From NCBI RefSeq assembly GCF_964656455.1, contig NC_135717.1:8337033-8401032 (forward strand): 64,000 nt of DNA, in the 5' to 3' direction. Source of the stretch: Halichoerus grypus. Its lineage: Eukaryota; Chordata; Mammalia; Carnivora; Phocidae. This document shows positions 52,970 to 64,000 of the stretch, piece by piece. Each line of letters starts with the position of its first letter. Position 1 is the first letter of the stretch. Below the pieces are notes generated by a model, which ran no database searches, had not been told where the DNA came from, and worked only from the letters and a program-made list of their open reading frames with translations. The position numbers and the translations under genes were made by a program.

Positions 52970-53150
52970 GGGCAGCGCGGAGTTAAAACCTGGATATTAG
53001 AGCCACGCCGCTGCGGTCAGACCCCAGCGCTGCATGACTTGGGGCAGGTAGCTTGACTTCCCCGGGCCTGGGTTTCATCATGCGTGTTGTAAGGGTTCTG
53101 GAAGTTCTTCCAAGCGAAGCGCTTAGAGCAAGGCCTGACCTAAAATCGGT
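52970..53150 (+). repeat. MIR SINE fragment
   Basis: Cagcgctgcatgacttgggg, caggtagcttgacttccccg and gcgcttagagcaaggcctga follow MIR in sense orientation nearly end to end. Confidence 0.6.
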
Positions 53151-53199
53151 GTCCGTCAACCTCAGCATGCACTTACTGCGGTTGGCCTCACCATCTCTG

Positions 53200-53370
53200 A
53201 TCCGGGAGCCCCGGGTTCAAAGCTCAGCTCGTCACCTGTTTGCCCACAGACCTCAGGTAGTCAAACTTGGGCAGCCTCAGTTTCCTATGTGCAGAGTAGG
53301 AGTGGCCCCCAGGACCCTCCAGCTCCCGTGGCCTGTGGTGGGTGAGTTGTGCTTGTAGGTGCCCTAGATG
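53200..53370 (+). repeat. MIR SINE fragment
   Basis: Gccccgggttcaaagctcag, acttgggcagcctcagtttc and ctatgtgcagagtaggagtg follow MIR in sense orientation. It is a second copy 50 bp after the last one. Confidence 0.5.
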
Positions 53371-53538
53371 ACAAAGCGAAAGTTCCAGAATGTAAACCTG
53401 TGGGCCCAGGACGCAACTGGGACTTCTTAAAATTATTCCCCAGGAGCGAATCTGAAGCAGAGTTTTAGTGTGAGGACCCCTTTTTAAGAACGGATTTTTC
53501 ATTTTCTGTCCTTAAGTTAACATTACGTTATAAAAATA

Positions 53539-53556
53539 GTTAATTAATTAATTAAT
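53539..53556. repeat. (TTAA)n short repeat
   Basis: Four TTAA units in a row. Confidence 0.85.
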
Positions 53557-54284
53557 GAACACTCAAGAAAACATGATTGTTTCAGGGTACAGAGAAAAAA
53601 TTTCCATTTAAGGAGCCATCACAACATAGACTCTGGTATTCATTGTACCTGAAACATCCCCTTGGCTCCGTCGCTGTCCCTTCATCCAAGCTGCCTGCAC
53701 AGGACCCAGCACCAGGGCTGAGGCGGGAGGAAGCCCTCTAGGAGGGAGTCAGTTCAGCTTCTCTCCCGGCCTCTGTGGTCGCCTGGGGTTCTCGAGAGAA
53801 AGCCGTCCATCCTCATGTGTCTACACGGGGCTCCCGAGCTAAATGGTTTTGATTGAAAGGATTTCTGGCACCATCCGAGACTGCAGCAACCAAAACATTT
53901 CAGAAGGAAATGAATGTTTTTGCAGGTAGAGTAAGTTGTGGGTCCTCGAGGCGCTTAAACACTTCATCATGGGCTAAGTGCAGTGTTTACGTGGCGCTGG
54001 TTCAGTCGTCCGAGAGCAGCCCTGCCAGGCCTCCCCCCTGGGCCTGCGTTCCCAGTAGCCCCAGCTCCAGCCAGTTGGGGAGCAAACATAGGAAACGAGG
54101 CCAGCGGGAAAATGTCTGTTGGGCTTGGCTGGCAGGACTCGGCAGAGGAACAGTGGAGTCTATAGATCGAGCAAAAGCCAAAACCGATCCATTGGGTGTC
54201 TTAACGGAATCGCCAATCGTGGAAGGCTCGCCTCTCGACGGGCTCTTGCCCTGTGGTGGGGGCCGCGCTGGGGCTTGATCTGGT

Positions 54285-54440
54285 GGTCTCCTTTATGCCT
54301 CAGGACACCGCTGTCATTAGAGGTAGGTTTTATTATCCTCATTTTACAAGTAAGGGAACAGGCCCAGAGAAGTTATTTACCCAAGGTCACACAGCTCAAA
54401 CCTGATGAAGCTGGAGTTTGATCCTAAGTTGTCTTACTCC
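54285..54440 (-). repeat. MIR SINE fragment, antisense
   Basis: Tattatcctcattttacaag, acccaaggtcacacagctca and gaagctggagtttgatccta are the reverse complement of MIR, well kept. Confidence 0.65.
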
Positions 54441-55809
54441 GTAACGCACTCTTTTCCCCCCTCCATCGACCTACTCTCCTTCGTGTGCATTGAATGAGAC
54501 AGGACATATGCAGGTCCTTTGTCAAGTATTTATAGACAAATATTAGTTCAGGGCTCTGGTGCACCGCACCAGGCCACCCCTTGAACCTAAACAAACCATA
54601 ATATTAGGAAACATGCCTATGTATCAGGCGACCCTACCAGGTAAGTCCACCAGATGGAATCAGCCTACTCTGGCCACTTGGTGTTGGCAGAAACACAGGG
54701 GGTCAGTAAGAAAGCAGAACTGAGGTCCCCATGCCCTCGTCTTTCCACCACTGGGATAAATATAAGTAAGGTATCTGTCTCTGAGTCTGGGGCCCTAGGC
54801 GCACCATCATTTCATGTAAGGTTCTTTTTTCCTGTCTCAAGTCGTACTGTTACATCTCATCCATATTTGATATGGAAGTGGCTGCAGGATAAAAGAGGTC
54901 ATTACGTAGCTTATCTCGGCCTGGGCATGCTGATCTCCATTGGAGGACTCAGATGCACGCAGCTTGGGAGGGAGGGGTGGTGAACGGGGTTCAAAGGGAC
55001 AAAATTCAGTGAAGTCCTACCTAAGTAACTTCTGCTTTTACATTCATTTTTCCCTTTGGACTGTCATCATCTTAAGGCCTTCCTTTTGTTTTTACCATGT
55101 TTTCAGACTCTACAGAGCATCTTCACACATCCTGTCCTGGCCCCTGAGCCGTCGGTGGCCCCACCCCCTGGAACCTGGCACTCGTGAATAGTGTAGGAGC
55201 CCCTAGAGGTCTTGGAAGCCTGGAGCCATGGGACTATCCCTGCTGGGACAGACTTGGTTCTGGTGCCCACTGTGGGAAGTCAGTTCTGTTCCTTCCTTCA
55301 GAGGCTTATCCCAGCCAGAGTCCTGACCCTGAGCCTCAGTCTCCAGGGGAGGGCCCAGAACCCATGTATTTTCTAAAGCCCCCAAGTGCTTCAGGTACAG
55401 CTGAATTGAGGCCCAGAGAGACACGCGGGAGCCAGCAGTCCTGACCCTCTTGGAATCGTACATTTCACTTCCCGGCAGTGATCACAAGAGCGTCTCAAGT
55501 GCCTGACACTGACCTTCCCGCAGCTGTATAGAGCGCCCCTCCTCTCGGCCCGTGTTCGCTGTGTTGCACAACTTCCTTTCTAGCTTGTTGCCCAGGCGCT
55601 GAGACCCAGGCCCAGACCTCCTTCCACCCCCTGCCCCTTGATCACCTCCTGGGCCCTTGTCTGGTTCTTCCTTATCTCCTGCGTGTCTTCAGGATGGGAC
55701 AGCCAGGAAGTGAGCCCCATTTGGGCTTCGAGTAGAATGACCTTTTCTGTCTCATTTCCAAGGTCTTACTGCTTTCGGGTGGATGATCTCATCTCTTGGA
55801 GCTTATGTA

Positions 55810-55925
55810 AGACACAAATGACTTTGGCTATGTTATGAATGAGGAATCCGGCTTGGGTGCCTGAGAGTCCATTGAAGTGCCCAAGGTCACACGGCCGGCG
55901 TGGGGCCAGGCCAGTCTCGGCCCCT
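55810..55925 (-). repeat. MIR SINE fragment, antisense
   Basis: Ttatgaatgaggaatccggc, then gaagtgcccaaggtcacacg and gtggggccaggccagtctcg match the reverse MIR pattern. Confidence 0.5.
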
Positions 55926-56200
55926 GGAGTTGAACAGATGGCCCTCTGGGACTGCCTGCCCCCAGGTCCCCATCCTGAGTCCAGGCTCAGCACTGCCGGC
56001 TGCTGTTTCTACACATATCATTTGAACCACTTATCCCTGGTATATTCAACTTGCACTTGCCCGTGTAAAGCCCCAGCTCCCCATCTGGCTCGTTGTACAG
56101 ACTCTCCCGGAGAGCACTCGAGACCATTATTATGGCTGGCATCCCTCAGGTTGGAAAATTGATAAATAAGTTAAAATGAGATAATGCGGCTCAATCTCGG

Positions 56201-56217
56201 CCCCCCCCCCCCCCCCC
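56201..56217. repeat. 17-bp C homopolymer
   Basis: Uninterrupted Cs. Such a run is prone to length error in sequencing. Confidence 0.9.
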
Positions 56218-57757
56218 GCCATGAGACCGACCTCCCTGGATATCCCTCTCATCGTGTCCCCTCCCTGCTCCCCCAGGCCCACCACCACAAGTGCGGGCAC
56301 GTCTGGCCACCCTCCTGACAAGGCCCACCAGCCCTTCTGCCGCCTTCCCTCCTCACAGCTCACTTCCACATGCTTCTCTCACTAATGTCGTAGGCACTAA
56401 CCCCTGGCACAACCAGGAGGACTGATCTCAGGTGCCCGTGGCTCCTGCCGAGGGCGGGGCTTCCCACACGCTCAGAGGTCAAGGGTGGGTTTGGTTTTGT
56501 TGTTAATTCCCGATCTGTTGCAGACTGGTCATTTTACAAAAGACAGTAAAAACGTCACAGCAACGTTGAATTGCTAGGAAAGTTTCTAAACGCTCACTCT
56601 CCCGTTCCGGGCTTGTCTCCCTGTGTACCGGCAACATTTTGTGAGTTGGCGCCAGTTCGGGGAGCACACTCTGAACAGAACTGATGTGGACAGCATGTGC
56701 CGTTTAAAGAAGCAGGCAGGAAGATGCTTGCCGGGGCCACGTGCGTGTCTGCCAGGACTCAGGAGGAATGAAGGCCTTACTTTCCAAGAGAGTACAAACC
56801 CAAGGAACAGAAAGGAGTCACTCCTTTGCACACAGAGCTTTACATTCTTAAATGATCAGGTCCTTAATTTCCCAGCAGGGAGAAGTGAAAAATTGCTTCC
56901 CTGATGACTGGCTGCCCCCCAGCATGAGAACCCTGTGACAAGCACATAGTGCCTGGCTGCCAGTCTGGGCAAGAGCAAGACATGAATTGGGGTACTTCTG
57001 GGGGTGAAGGGGGGCATGACAGCGAGGATGATGACACCCCACCCTGTAGCCTGAGCTGCCCCCAGATCTCTGCTGTCACAGAGACTAGTGTGTCCTGTCC
57101 TTCCATCCCTGTCCCCTGGCTATGCCCAGAAAGACTGCAGCCACCCACCAGGAAAGCTTCCAGAGTCCTTCAGGCGCCAGAGTTCCTTTTTAAAACTTGA
57201 ATAAAGGACAGCTTTAGTCCTTGGGACGTAGAACTGACTTTTTCTTCTTCTTCTTCTTTTTTTTTTTTTTTTTGTAATGCCTTTTTTCCTATTCTGCATA
57301 TTTTCCAAAATGAGCAAATTGGGGGGTGGGCAGTAAGTTTTTAACAACATCGGTTATCATAAGCGTTCCTAAGCAAAGAATTACCAAATGCATTCTTCCA
57401 CATCTTTTAGCTCTTTTTTAAAATGCTGACTCTGAGAATCAGTTGGTCAAACACCGTCCCAGCCTCTGGATAACGCAGTAGCGAACCAAAGGGATGTTGC
57501 ATTGCATCTTGGGATAGAAAATCCTAATGCTTCAGAGCTTCCAGGGGACCTCCTCAGAGCCTGCCCCATTGGCACCCCCAGCACACAGCAAGACCCTTTC
57601 TGTCACCATCTCAACGAGGCTTCTCCTGAACATCTTCTTAAAACCCCACAGGCTCACCCAAGTCTGACCCCATGCCCCTCCCCCACTTCAGTTTTGGGGT
57701 GGCACAGTTGAGGCCCAACACGCTTTGGCATCTCAGACACCCAGCCCCACCCCCTGA

Positions 57758-58414
<657 letters not shown>

Positions 58415-61339
58415 TGACCACCACAAGAGGCCTTAGCTCAGAAGCCACCTTGTCAGCCCTGCCTTGGCTGTTGCACAAGTGTCTTTCACGTTTGTGGTCC
58501 GCACAGGTCACGGTTAGAACTCGTCCTCACGTTAAAAGCAGAAGGGACGGCTCAGGTTTTTTTCAGCCTGAGCTCCAACCATCAGCAAGAGTTTTTCCCT
58601 CCAGTGAGAACAGTGGCAGCGTAAGGAGGCATGAGGTTCCCCTGGACACATCTCTCACGGGTGCACAGGTGCTGTCCGAGCTCCTTTCCGGAGAGCATCT
58701 TGTCTGGAATTGACTGCAAGTAGGGCAACCTTGAACCTCTGTGAGGGAACTAGAAGCAGGGTCCTGGAGCCCAAGGCAGGGAGAGTGACTTTGAACCCTT
58801 CTACCAGCTCTTGCCTGAACGGCACTGCCCCTGATGGGCCGTGTGTTGCAGGCAGCACTTGGTAGAAGGCCCCGTTGTCAGCACCCACCCACGGTGCTGC
58901 TTCCCCACCTGGCATCCCAGAGACGGACATTCTGTGCACCTGCTCGTGTGGGGTTGGAGTGGTTGCCAAGGTCACAGGCCAGCTGCACAGACATGCCTTG
59001 CATCCAGCTCCGCCAGCCTTTCAGTATATTTTAAAAAATAATTATACTTGATTTAAGATTTTTCAGCCTGCTACAGTTAGCACCATATGAAGGAAATCCT
59101 CGCACCCTAGATTCGTGGCATGTCAGGGCCGGAAGGGCCTCCTTGGAGGTATCTTACTTGAGGATAAGCGACAGGGCTAGCGAGAGTGTGGGCCCGGCCC
59201 CCAGGCCAGCGGGCCCCCACTCTGCCATCCCTCCCTAGCCTGTGCGATGCCCGCCTAGCTTCCGTTTGCGGAGTGTGCGAATGATGGCCAAGCCCAGTCT
59301 TCATGTACTAAATACAGTGCATCAAGATCAGTTGTAAAAATGTCCGGAAAACTTTCTCTTCAGTAAAGTAATTCCAGAATGTAGTTAGGCCCATCTTAAT
59401 TTTTTTAAAAAACTGAGATTTCCCTTCCCAGCGCATGCCCGTGTTTCTGACCTTGAGCCGAGTTTCCAGCAGGTCAGCAGCTCGCGGGCCTGACCTCCCT
59501 GACCCGGGGCACCCACCGCTCTCCCTCCCTGGTTTCTTCCTGGCCTCTTCGGGGTGCGTTTCCTCCAGTGTCTGAGGAGCCAGTCCTGCTGACTTTGGGG
59601 AGAGGGTGGACACATCTGTCATCGACCATGACATTTATTTCTCCCATGGTTCTTATTCTCCCATCAGCCTGCCCAGTGAGTGCCAGCGTTCATCTTTTAT
59701 TTCTAGATTAAATCTAATTTTCTCGTGTTACAGCCATTTCTGACCCCAGCAGTGACATTATTATTAGATAATTTGCCTTTCTCTGCTTTGTTACAGTTAA
59801 GGGGGGACTCAGATACATCTTGCATTTGACTACGAGAGGGAGGCTATAGAAGTTACATTTTTTATTATGGAGCAATTTCTTCTAAATCAGTTAAGGTTTT
59901 AATGTTTGCCTTCACACACACACAAAAATGAAACGCAGTTTTACAAATTAATGTTCTTTATCCATATCTTGGGGGAATTCTTTAATACGGTGCAGTTAAT
60001 GAAACAATTTGGCAATACTTCTTCCAAAATTATCGCTCCCTTATCTTCATCTGATCTCATAATCAAAACATATCCTCTAGTAACAAGACTTCTCTGATTC
60101 TAATTATCTTAACCCCTTGTCACCAGGAGTGAAGATCTCCCCAATACTGAACCCACACACAAAAGGCATTAGCCTCCCCCAGACGAGCACATCTACCTCC
60201 CTCACCCGAAGGAGTAAGGTTAATTGAATGAGATACCTTCACGGGCTTTTTTTTTTTTACTTCCTAATGTGTATAATTTATAGTTTCAAATCTAAACTAA
60301 ACAGCAATGCAGTTATTAGGAAAAATAGGTTATGAATGAGACCCGTCAAATTGGCGACCTGATGCTTTTGCAATGGGGCTTCTCCGGCCGGGAGTGGCAC
60401 CTGAACTTCCCCTGGGGCTTTCCTTTCCTGCTCCTCCGTCTCCCACCCCAGCCCCCCCCCCCCAGTCTTTTCCTTCTGGGACCATGTCATTCAGCCCCAG
60501 GGGACGCTGGGATACACGGTGCGGGGTTCAAACTGGGATCGCCGTCTGAGGATGCTGCGGCTTGAGGCCCAGCTCCACTGCTTGGCGTTGGGGGTGGTTT
60601 TGCCATGAACGTTGACGATGGTCTTTGAGACAAACGCTAACGTGCTTGATGACAGTCGCTGAGGAGACGTGGGGGTTGATCTCACAGGGCAGAGTCTCTA
60701 CTCTTGAGCTTACTGGGGTTTTCTCAGTGCCATACCCTGAAATGGAATATATTTGGGGGAGGGGGCTGTTGGCTTGCTTTCTCCAGCACCTTGAAAGTCT
60801 CCATCTCTTGCAACTACTGTTTCCTCACCTAGACGATCGATTGGTAATTCCGTGAGGATGAATCAACAGTTGGATGTCTGCCAGTCTCTTTTTCCCCGTG
60901 TTCTACTTTCTCAAGCCAAGTTCACCCTAAACACATCGCTATCCACATACAGTGGTGCCCCCCTCCCCTTTAAATAGACATGGAAACAGACTCAGAAATG
61001 GGAGATGTTTCTTCCTGCTGAATCTGACAAGTCCTCAAGCACATTGCCGCTTGTACAGGATAATTCTGTATTTGTAATTAATGAAGTAACCCGGCTGCCA
61101 TTACAAGACTGCTTTTTTTGATAACTCTATTCTGTGGTCTTCTGTTGGAGCACTTCAGTACAGAGGCAGTGTAATTAGGCAGTCACCTGCATTTTACTTG
61201 CTAAAGCACGGAAAATCATGCTACCAATACCTGCAATTTAAAATGGCTATTTATACGAAAGGCTAGCTAAAAAAATGCCCATCTCCCATCGGGAGAAACT
61301 GGTATTTTCTAAAGATGAGTACTTCCCACTGGGGATGGA

Positions 61340-61440
61340 GGGTGTATTAGAATCACCTGGGGGGCTGTCTCCAGGGGCCGCCCCCACTCTGTCTCCACCC
61401 CACCCCCCGCCATCTCCTGCAGTTCGATGGGTCCTGTTGA
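61340..61440. mobile_element. MER5A-like fragment (tentative)
   Basis: Gtattagaatcacctggggg, ggctgtctccaggggccgcc and ctcctgcagttcgatgggtc resemble part of a MER5-type hAT element. Confidence 0.45.
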
Positions 61441-63189
61441 GCCACCACGGAGCACGCTGTGTCCCTCAGAGGGTTGGGCTGGGAAAAAACGAATGACCAC
61501 TTTTCTAGATTCACTCAGTTCTTTGTTTCTGGATGCTGGCACTTTGATACGTAGGTTCCCTAACCTACTGCAATGAGGCTGCCTTCAGTCCCGTTTCAAA
61601 GAGCGTCTTCTCGATGTCTCAGCCTCAGCACATGAGTAGCCGTGATGATGCTCATGGCCTCGCGGAGGAGGTCTCTGAGGTTAGGAGAGGCCCATGCATG
61701 TCCCTCCACTGTGCCCGTCCCCCAGTAGGAGAGACTTACCCTGGGTCGCACAAACGAGCCCGAACATCAAAAGTCCCAATAGCAGAGAGCCCGGGGCCGG
61801 GCCTCCCCCAGTCTTGTGCTGGCTGGGTCTCGAAGGTGGTGTGAGCATAGATTCTTGGAGAGGAAGGAGTGAGGCTTCCGTGGGGAGCAGGAGGCCACAG
61901 GTAGGCCCCTCCAAGGCGGCTGTAAACCAGGGCGCGTTACTAGAAGTGCTTTCAGGAGCTGATTACTTGTGGGAATCTGTGAGGAGGCCTCTCGGAAAGA
62001 TACACATTACCCTGGCCACCTCGTGTCAGATCCGGGTGTTCCACCTGCAGGCAGCGTCCTGGTGGCCTGAGCGTTGAGGCTGGACCCTCCTGGGCTGTGA
62101 TGGCACCGTTCCGTGAGAAGGAGTCAGCTGCCTGGCTCACACCTGGATCACAGCTCGGGGAAATTGGAAGTGACCTCTGATAGGGTTGCCTTCCTGGGGA
62201 TCCCCCTTCACTGTCCGGGGTCACACTTCTCCAGCCTATGGCAAGCCCTCCAGAATAACCTTCCCCGTCACAGTCTGGCCGTGTGTGCACAGGGCCCACC
62301 TGGGCCCCCTGGGCTTCCCCTGCCCCCAACACATGCCCGGCATCAGTAGATCCTAAATTTACGTGCCTGCTATCTCTCACCAAGGAATCATGGAGACCAA
62401 ATGGGTTCCCCGTGCAGGTAAAGGAGGGTGCACACAGCCTCAGCCGGGACCTCAGAGATGACCCCAAGGGGTGGGGCATCAGACCCCCCTCCCCCAGACC
62501 AGGGAGCCCAGTCATATGTCCCCATTCTCGGCTGGTGACCCCTCACCCCAGGGGTCCCCGTGAAGACACGGGGTCACACACCACTGCCCCAAGCCTGAGC
62601 TGTTGGGCTTCAGAGAACACTGCTGAAAGCCTGGCTCTGACCATCTGGGGGGAAAGGTAAAGGCATCTGCACACGGCAGCGGGGTCACCTCCCCAGCCCA
62701 CCATCTGTTTCGTGGTAAGGATGTATTACCGCCCTGCCCCCTGCTGTGCTGCCCAGAAGAAAGGCCTCTCCGAGGGTCTCCACATCAGTCTTCCTGCCAG
62801 GGGTCCCGTGAGTTGGTAGCCCTAGAGCATTTTAAGAACTTCATACGGATAATTCTTCTAGCAACTCAGGATCCTTTTGCTGAGCACCTGCTGAGCTCCG
62901 GGGACCAAGGGTGTGCTCTGTATTGCTAAATGGATGGGACCTACATCCTGCGACGGTCCTGTCTTTGGGAACCCGTTTTCTTACTCTCCCCATTGTCCCG
63001 GGGAGGAGCATGAGGCCCAACAGGCTAAGCCCGTTAGGAAGTGGAGAACTTCATAAACAGAGCCCCTGGATTCAGAACCGGAGAGCACCTTCCAAAATCA
63101 CAGTCCTCTCCGATACCACCCCCCAGGGATAAAGTCCTAATAACACCAGTACCAGTAACCACCCCCCATCTCCAGAGTGCTTGGTCGTG

Positions 63190-63350
63190 TGCTGCTCATT
63201 CCACGGGCATTATTCTATCTGGATCTCACCAAAGCACTGTACCATGGGTGCCATTATCCCCATTTTATAGATGAATAAACTAAGGCTCAGAGAAGTTCAG
63301 TGTCCTGTTCAAGGTCACCCTGCAACTAAGTGGCAGAGCCAGGCCTTGGT
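63190..63350 (-). repeat. MIR SINE fragment, antisense
   Basis: Attatccccattttatagat, aaggctcagagaagttcagt, caaggtcaccctgcaactaa and gtggcagagccaggccttgg are the reverse complement of MIR, well kept. Confidence 0.7.
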
Positions 63351-64000
63351 TGATCTGTCAGGCTCCGGAGCCCAGGCCTCCAGCGAGCGCCTGGCTTGGC
63401 CTCCGCACACGTAGGTTCCTCCTGGAATTGCAGGGGAGGCAGGGGCGGGGCGGCCTCCCGCTCGAGCGCGATCTGATTGTAGAACTCGGTGATTTGTTTT
63501 CTTTCTGTGGGTGCACAGCCACCTGTGCAGAGATGGTGCAGCAGTGAAGGGAGATAGTGTTTGGGGCGTAGACCCCAGCACCGAATCTGGCCCAGCCAAG
63601 GAATACTTGAGAAATCTGGGAGGAGCCTTTCTCCCCAGAGGACAACAGACGGAGCTGTTGCCCTTTCCAGGTGGAGAGTTTTTGAAGCTAGACTTTTTAG
63701 GCACCCAGCAAGGAGTCTGTGGTCAGACCCAAGCAGAGGACAGAGTGTGGCTCTGGGAAGTCAGACTCCCAGACGTTGGTGAGGTCGGGCTCACAGTGCT
63801 CACAGGTCCGGACAGACTTTGCATCCTGTTGTCTGCCCCAAGAAACGAACATCAGAGGTTTACAGAAGCAGTCTTGGGGTTCTTCTCGATTAAGCTGCCC
63901 CCGGGTAGGCGGCAGAAATTTCAGCAGACGATTCAGTCCTCAGCGAAAACCATACATCCGACCAAGTGACAGGACTCCTGTCCTAAATCCTTCTCGTTAG

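Overview
This is a vertebrate nuclear genomic window, almost certainly from a carnivoran mammal of the arctoid side (bear- or seal-like). Two things show this. First, very short coding blocks with GT-AG splice signals are separated by introns of 1.6 to 31 kb. Second, the window holds many copies of the carnivore-specific tRNA-Lys-derived SINE (SINEC/CAN-SINE). Their body, with CTCCCTGCTC followed by CGGGAAGCCTGCTTCTCCC, differs from the dog-type and cat-type forms as I know them. The species cannot be fixed from the sequence alone. The only protein-coding gene I can support is CUX1 (cut-like homeobox 1, also the source of the Golgi isoform CASP), on the + strand. Six consecutive internal coding exons are present at 2511-2634, 5438-5514, 7128-7194, 38453-38501, 52121-52225 and 58058-58246 (124, 77, 67, 49, 105 and 189 nt; 611 nt in all). 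They join in one open frame with matched intron phases (1, 2, 1, 2, 0, 0, 0) and encode roughly 200 residues of the charged N-terminal coiled coil. That stretch is shared by the p200 transcription factor and by CASP. The promoter, first exons, Cut repeats, homeodomain and CASP membrane anchor all lie outside the window. Layout: 1-2510 is the tail of an upstream intron. 2635-7127 is two short introns rich in old L1 3' ends. 7195-38452 is one 31-kb intron. Its first 15.6 kb has only ancient repeats (MIR, L2, MER5-like, L1M) and a candidate regulatory block near 13.5 kb; its second part is loaded with SINEs and an antisense L1 remnant, plus a recent 68-bp tandem duplication. 38502-52120 is a 13.6-kb intron carrying an antisense endogenous retrovirus remnant (LTR-like part at about 42.56-42.91 kb, broken env at 43.07-44.07 kb), SINEs nested nearby, and an MLT1 LTR. 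52226-58057 and 58247-64000 are introns with mostly MIR fragments and unique sequence. No RNA gene, CRISPR array, bacterial-type operon or new enzymatic system is visible. The points most worth a second look are the intronic enhancer-like cluster at 13.5 kb, the env transmembrane-subunit reading frame that is still open, the (CT)n microsatellite used as the polypyrimidine tract of the 49-nt exon, the tandem splice donor at 52223/52226, the 68-bp duplication, and the strong sense-orientation bias of SINEs.
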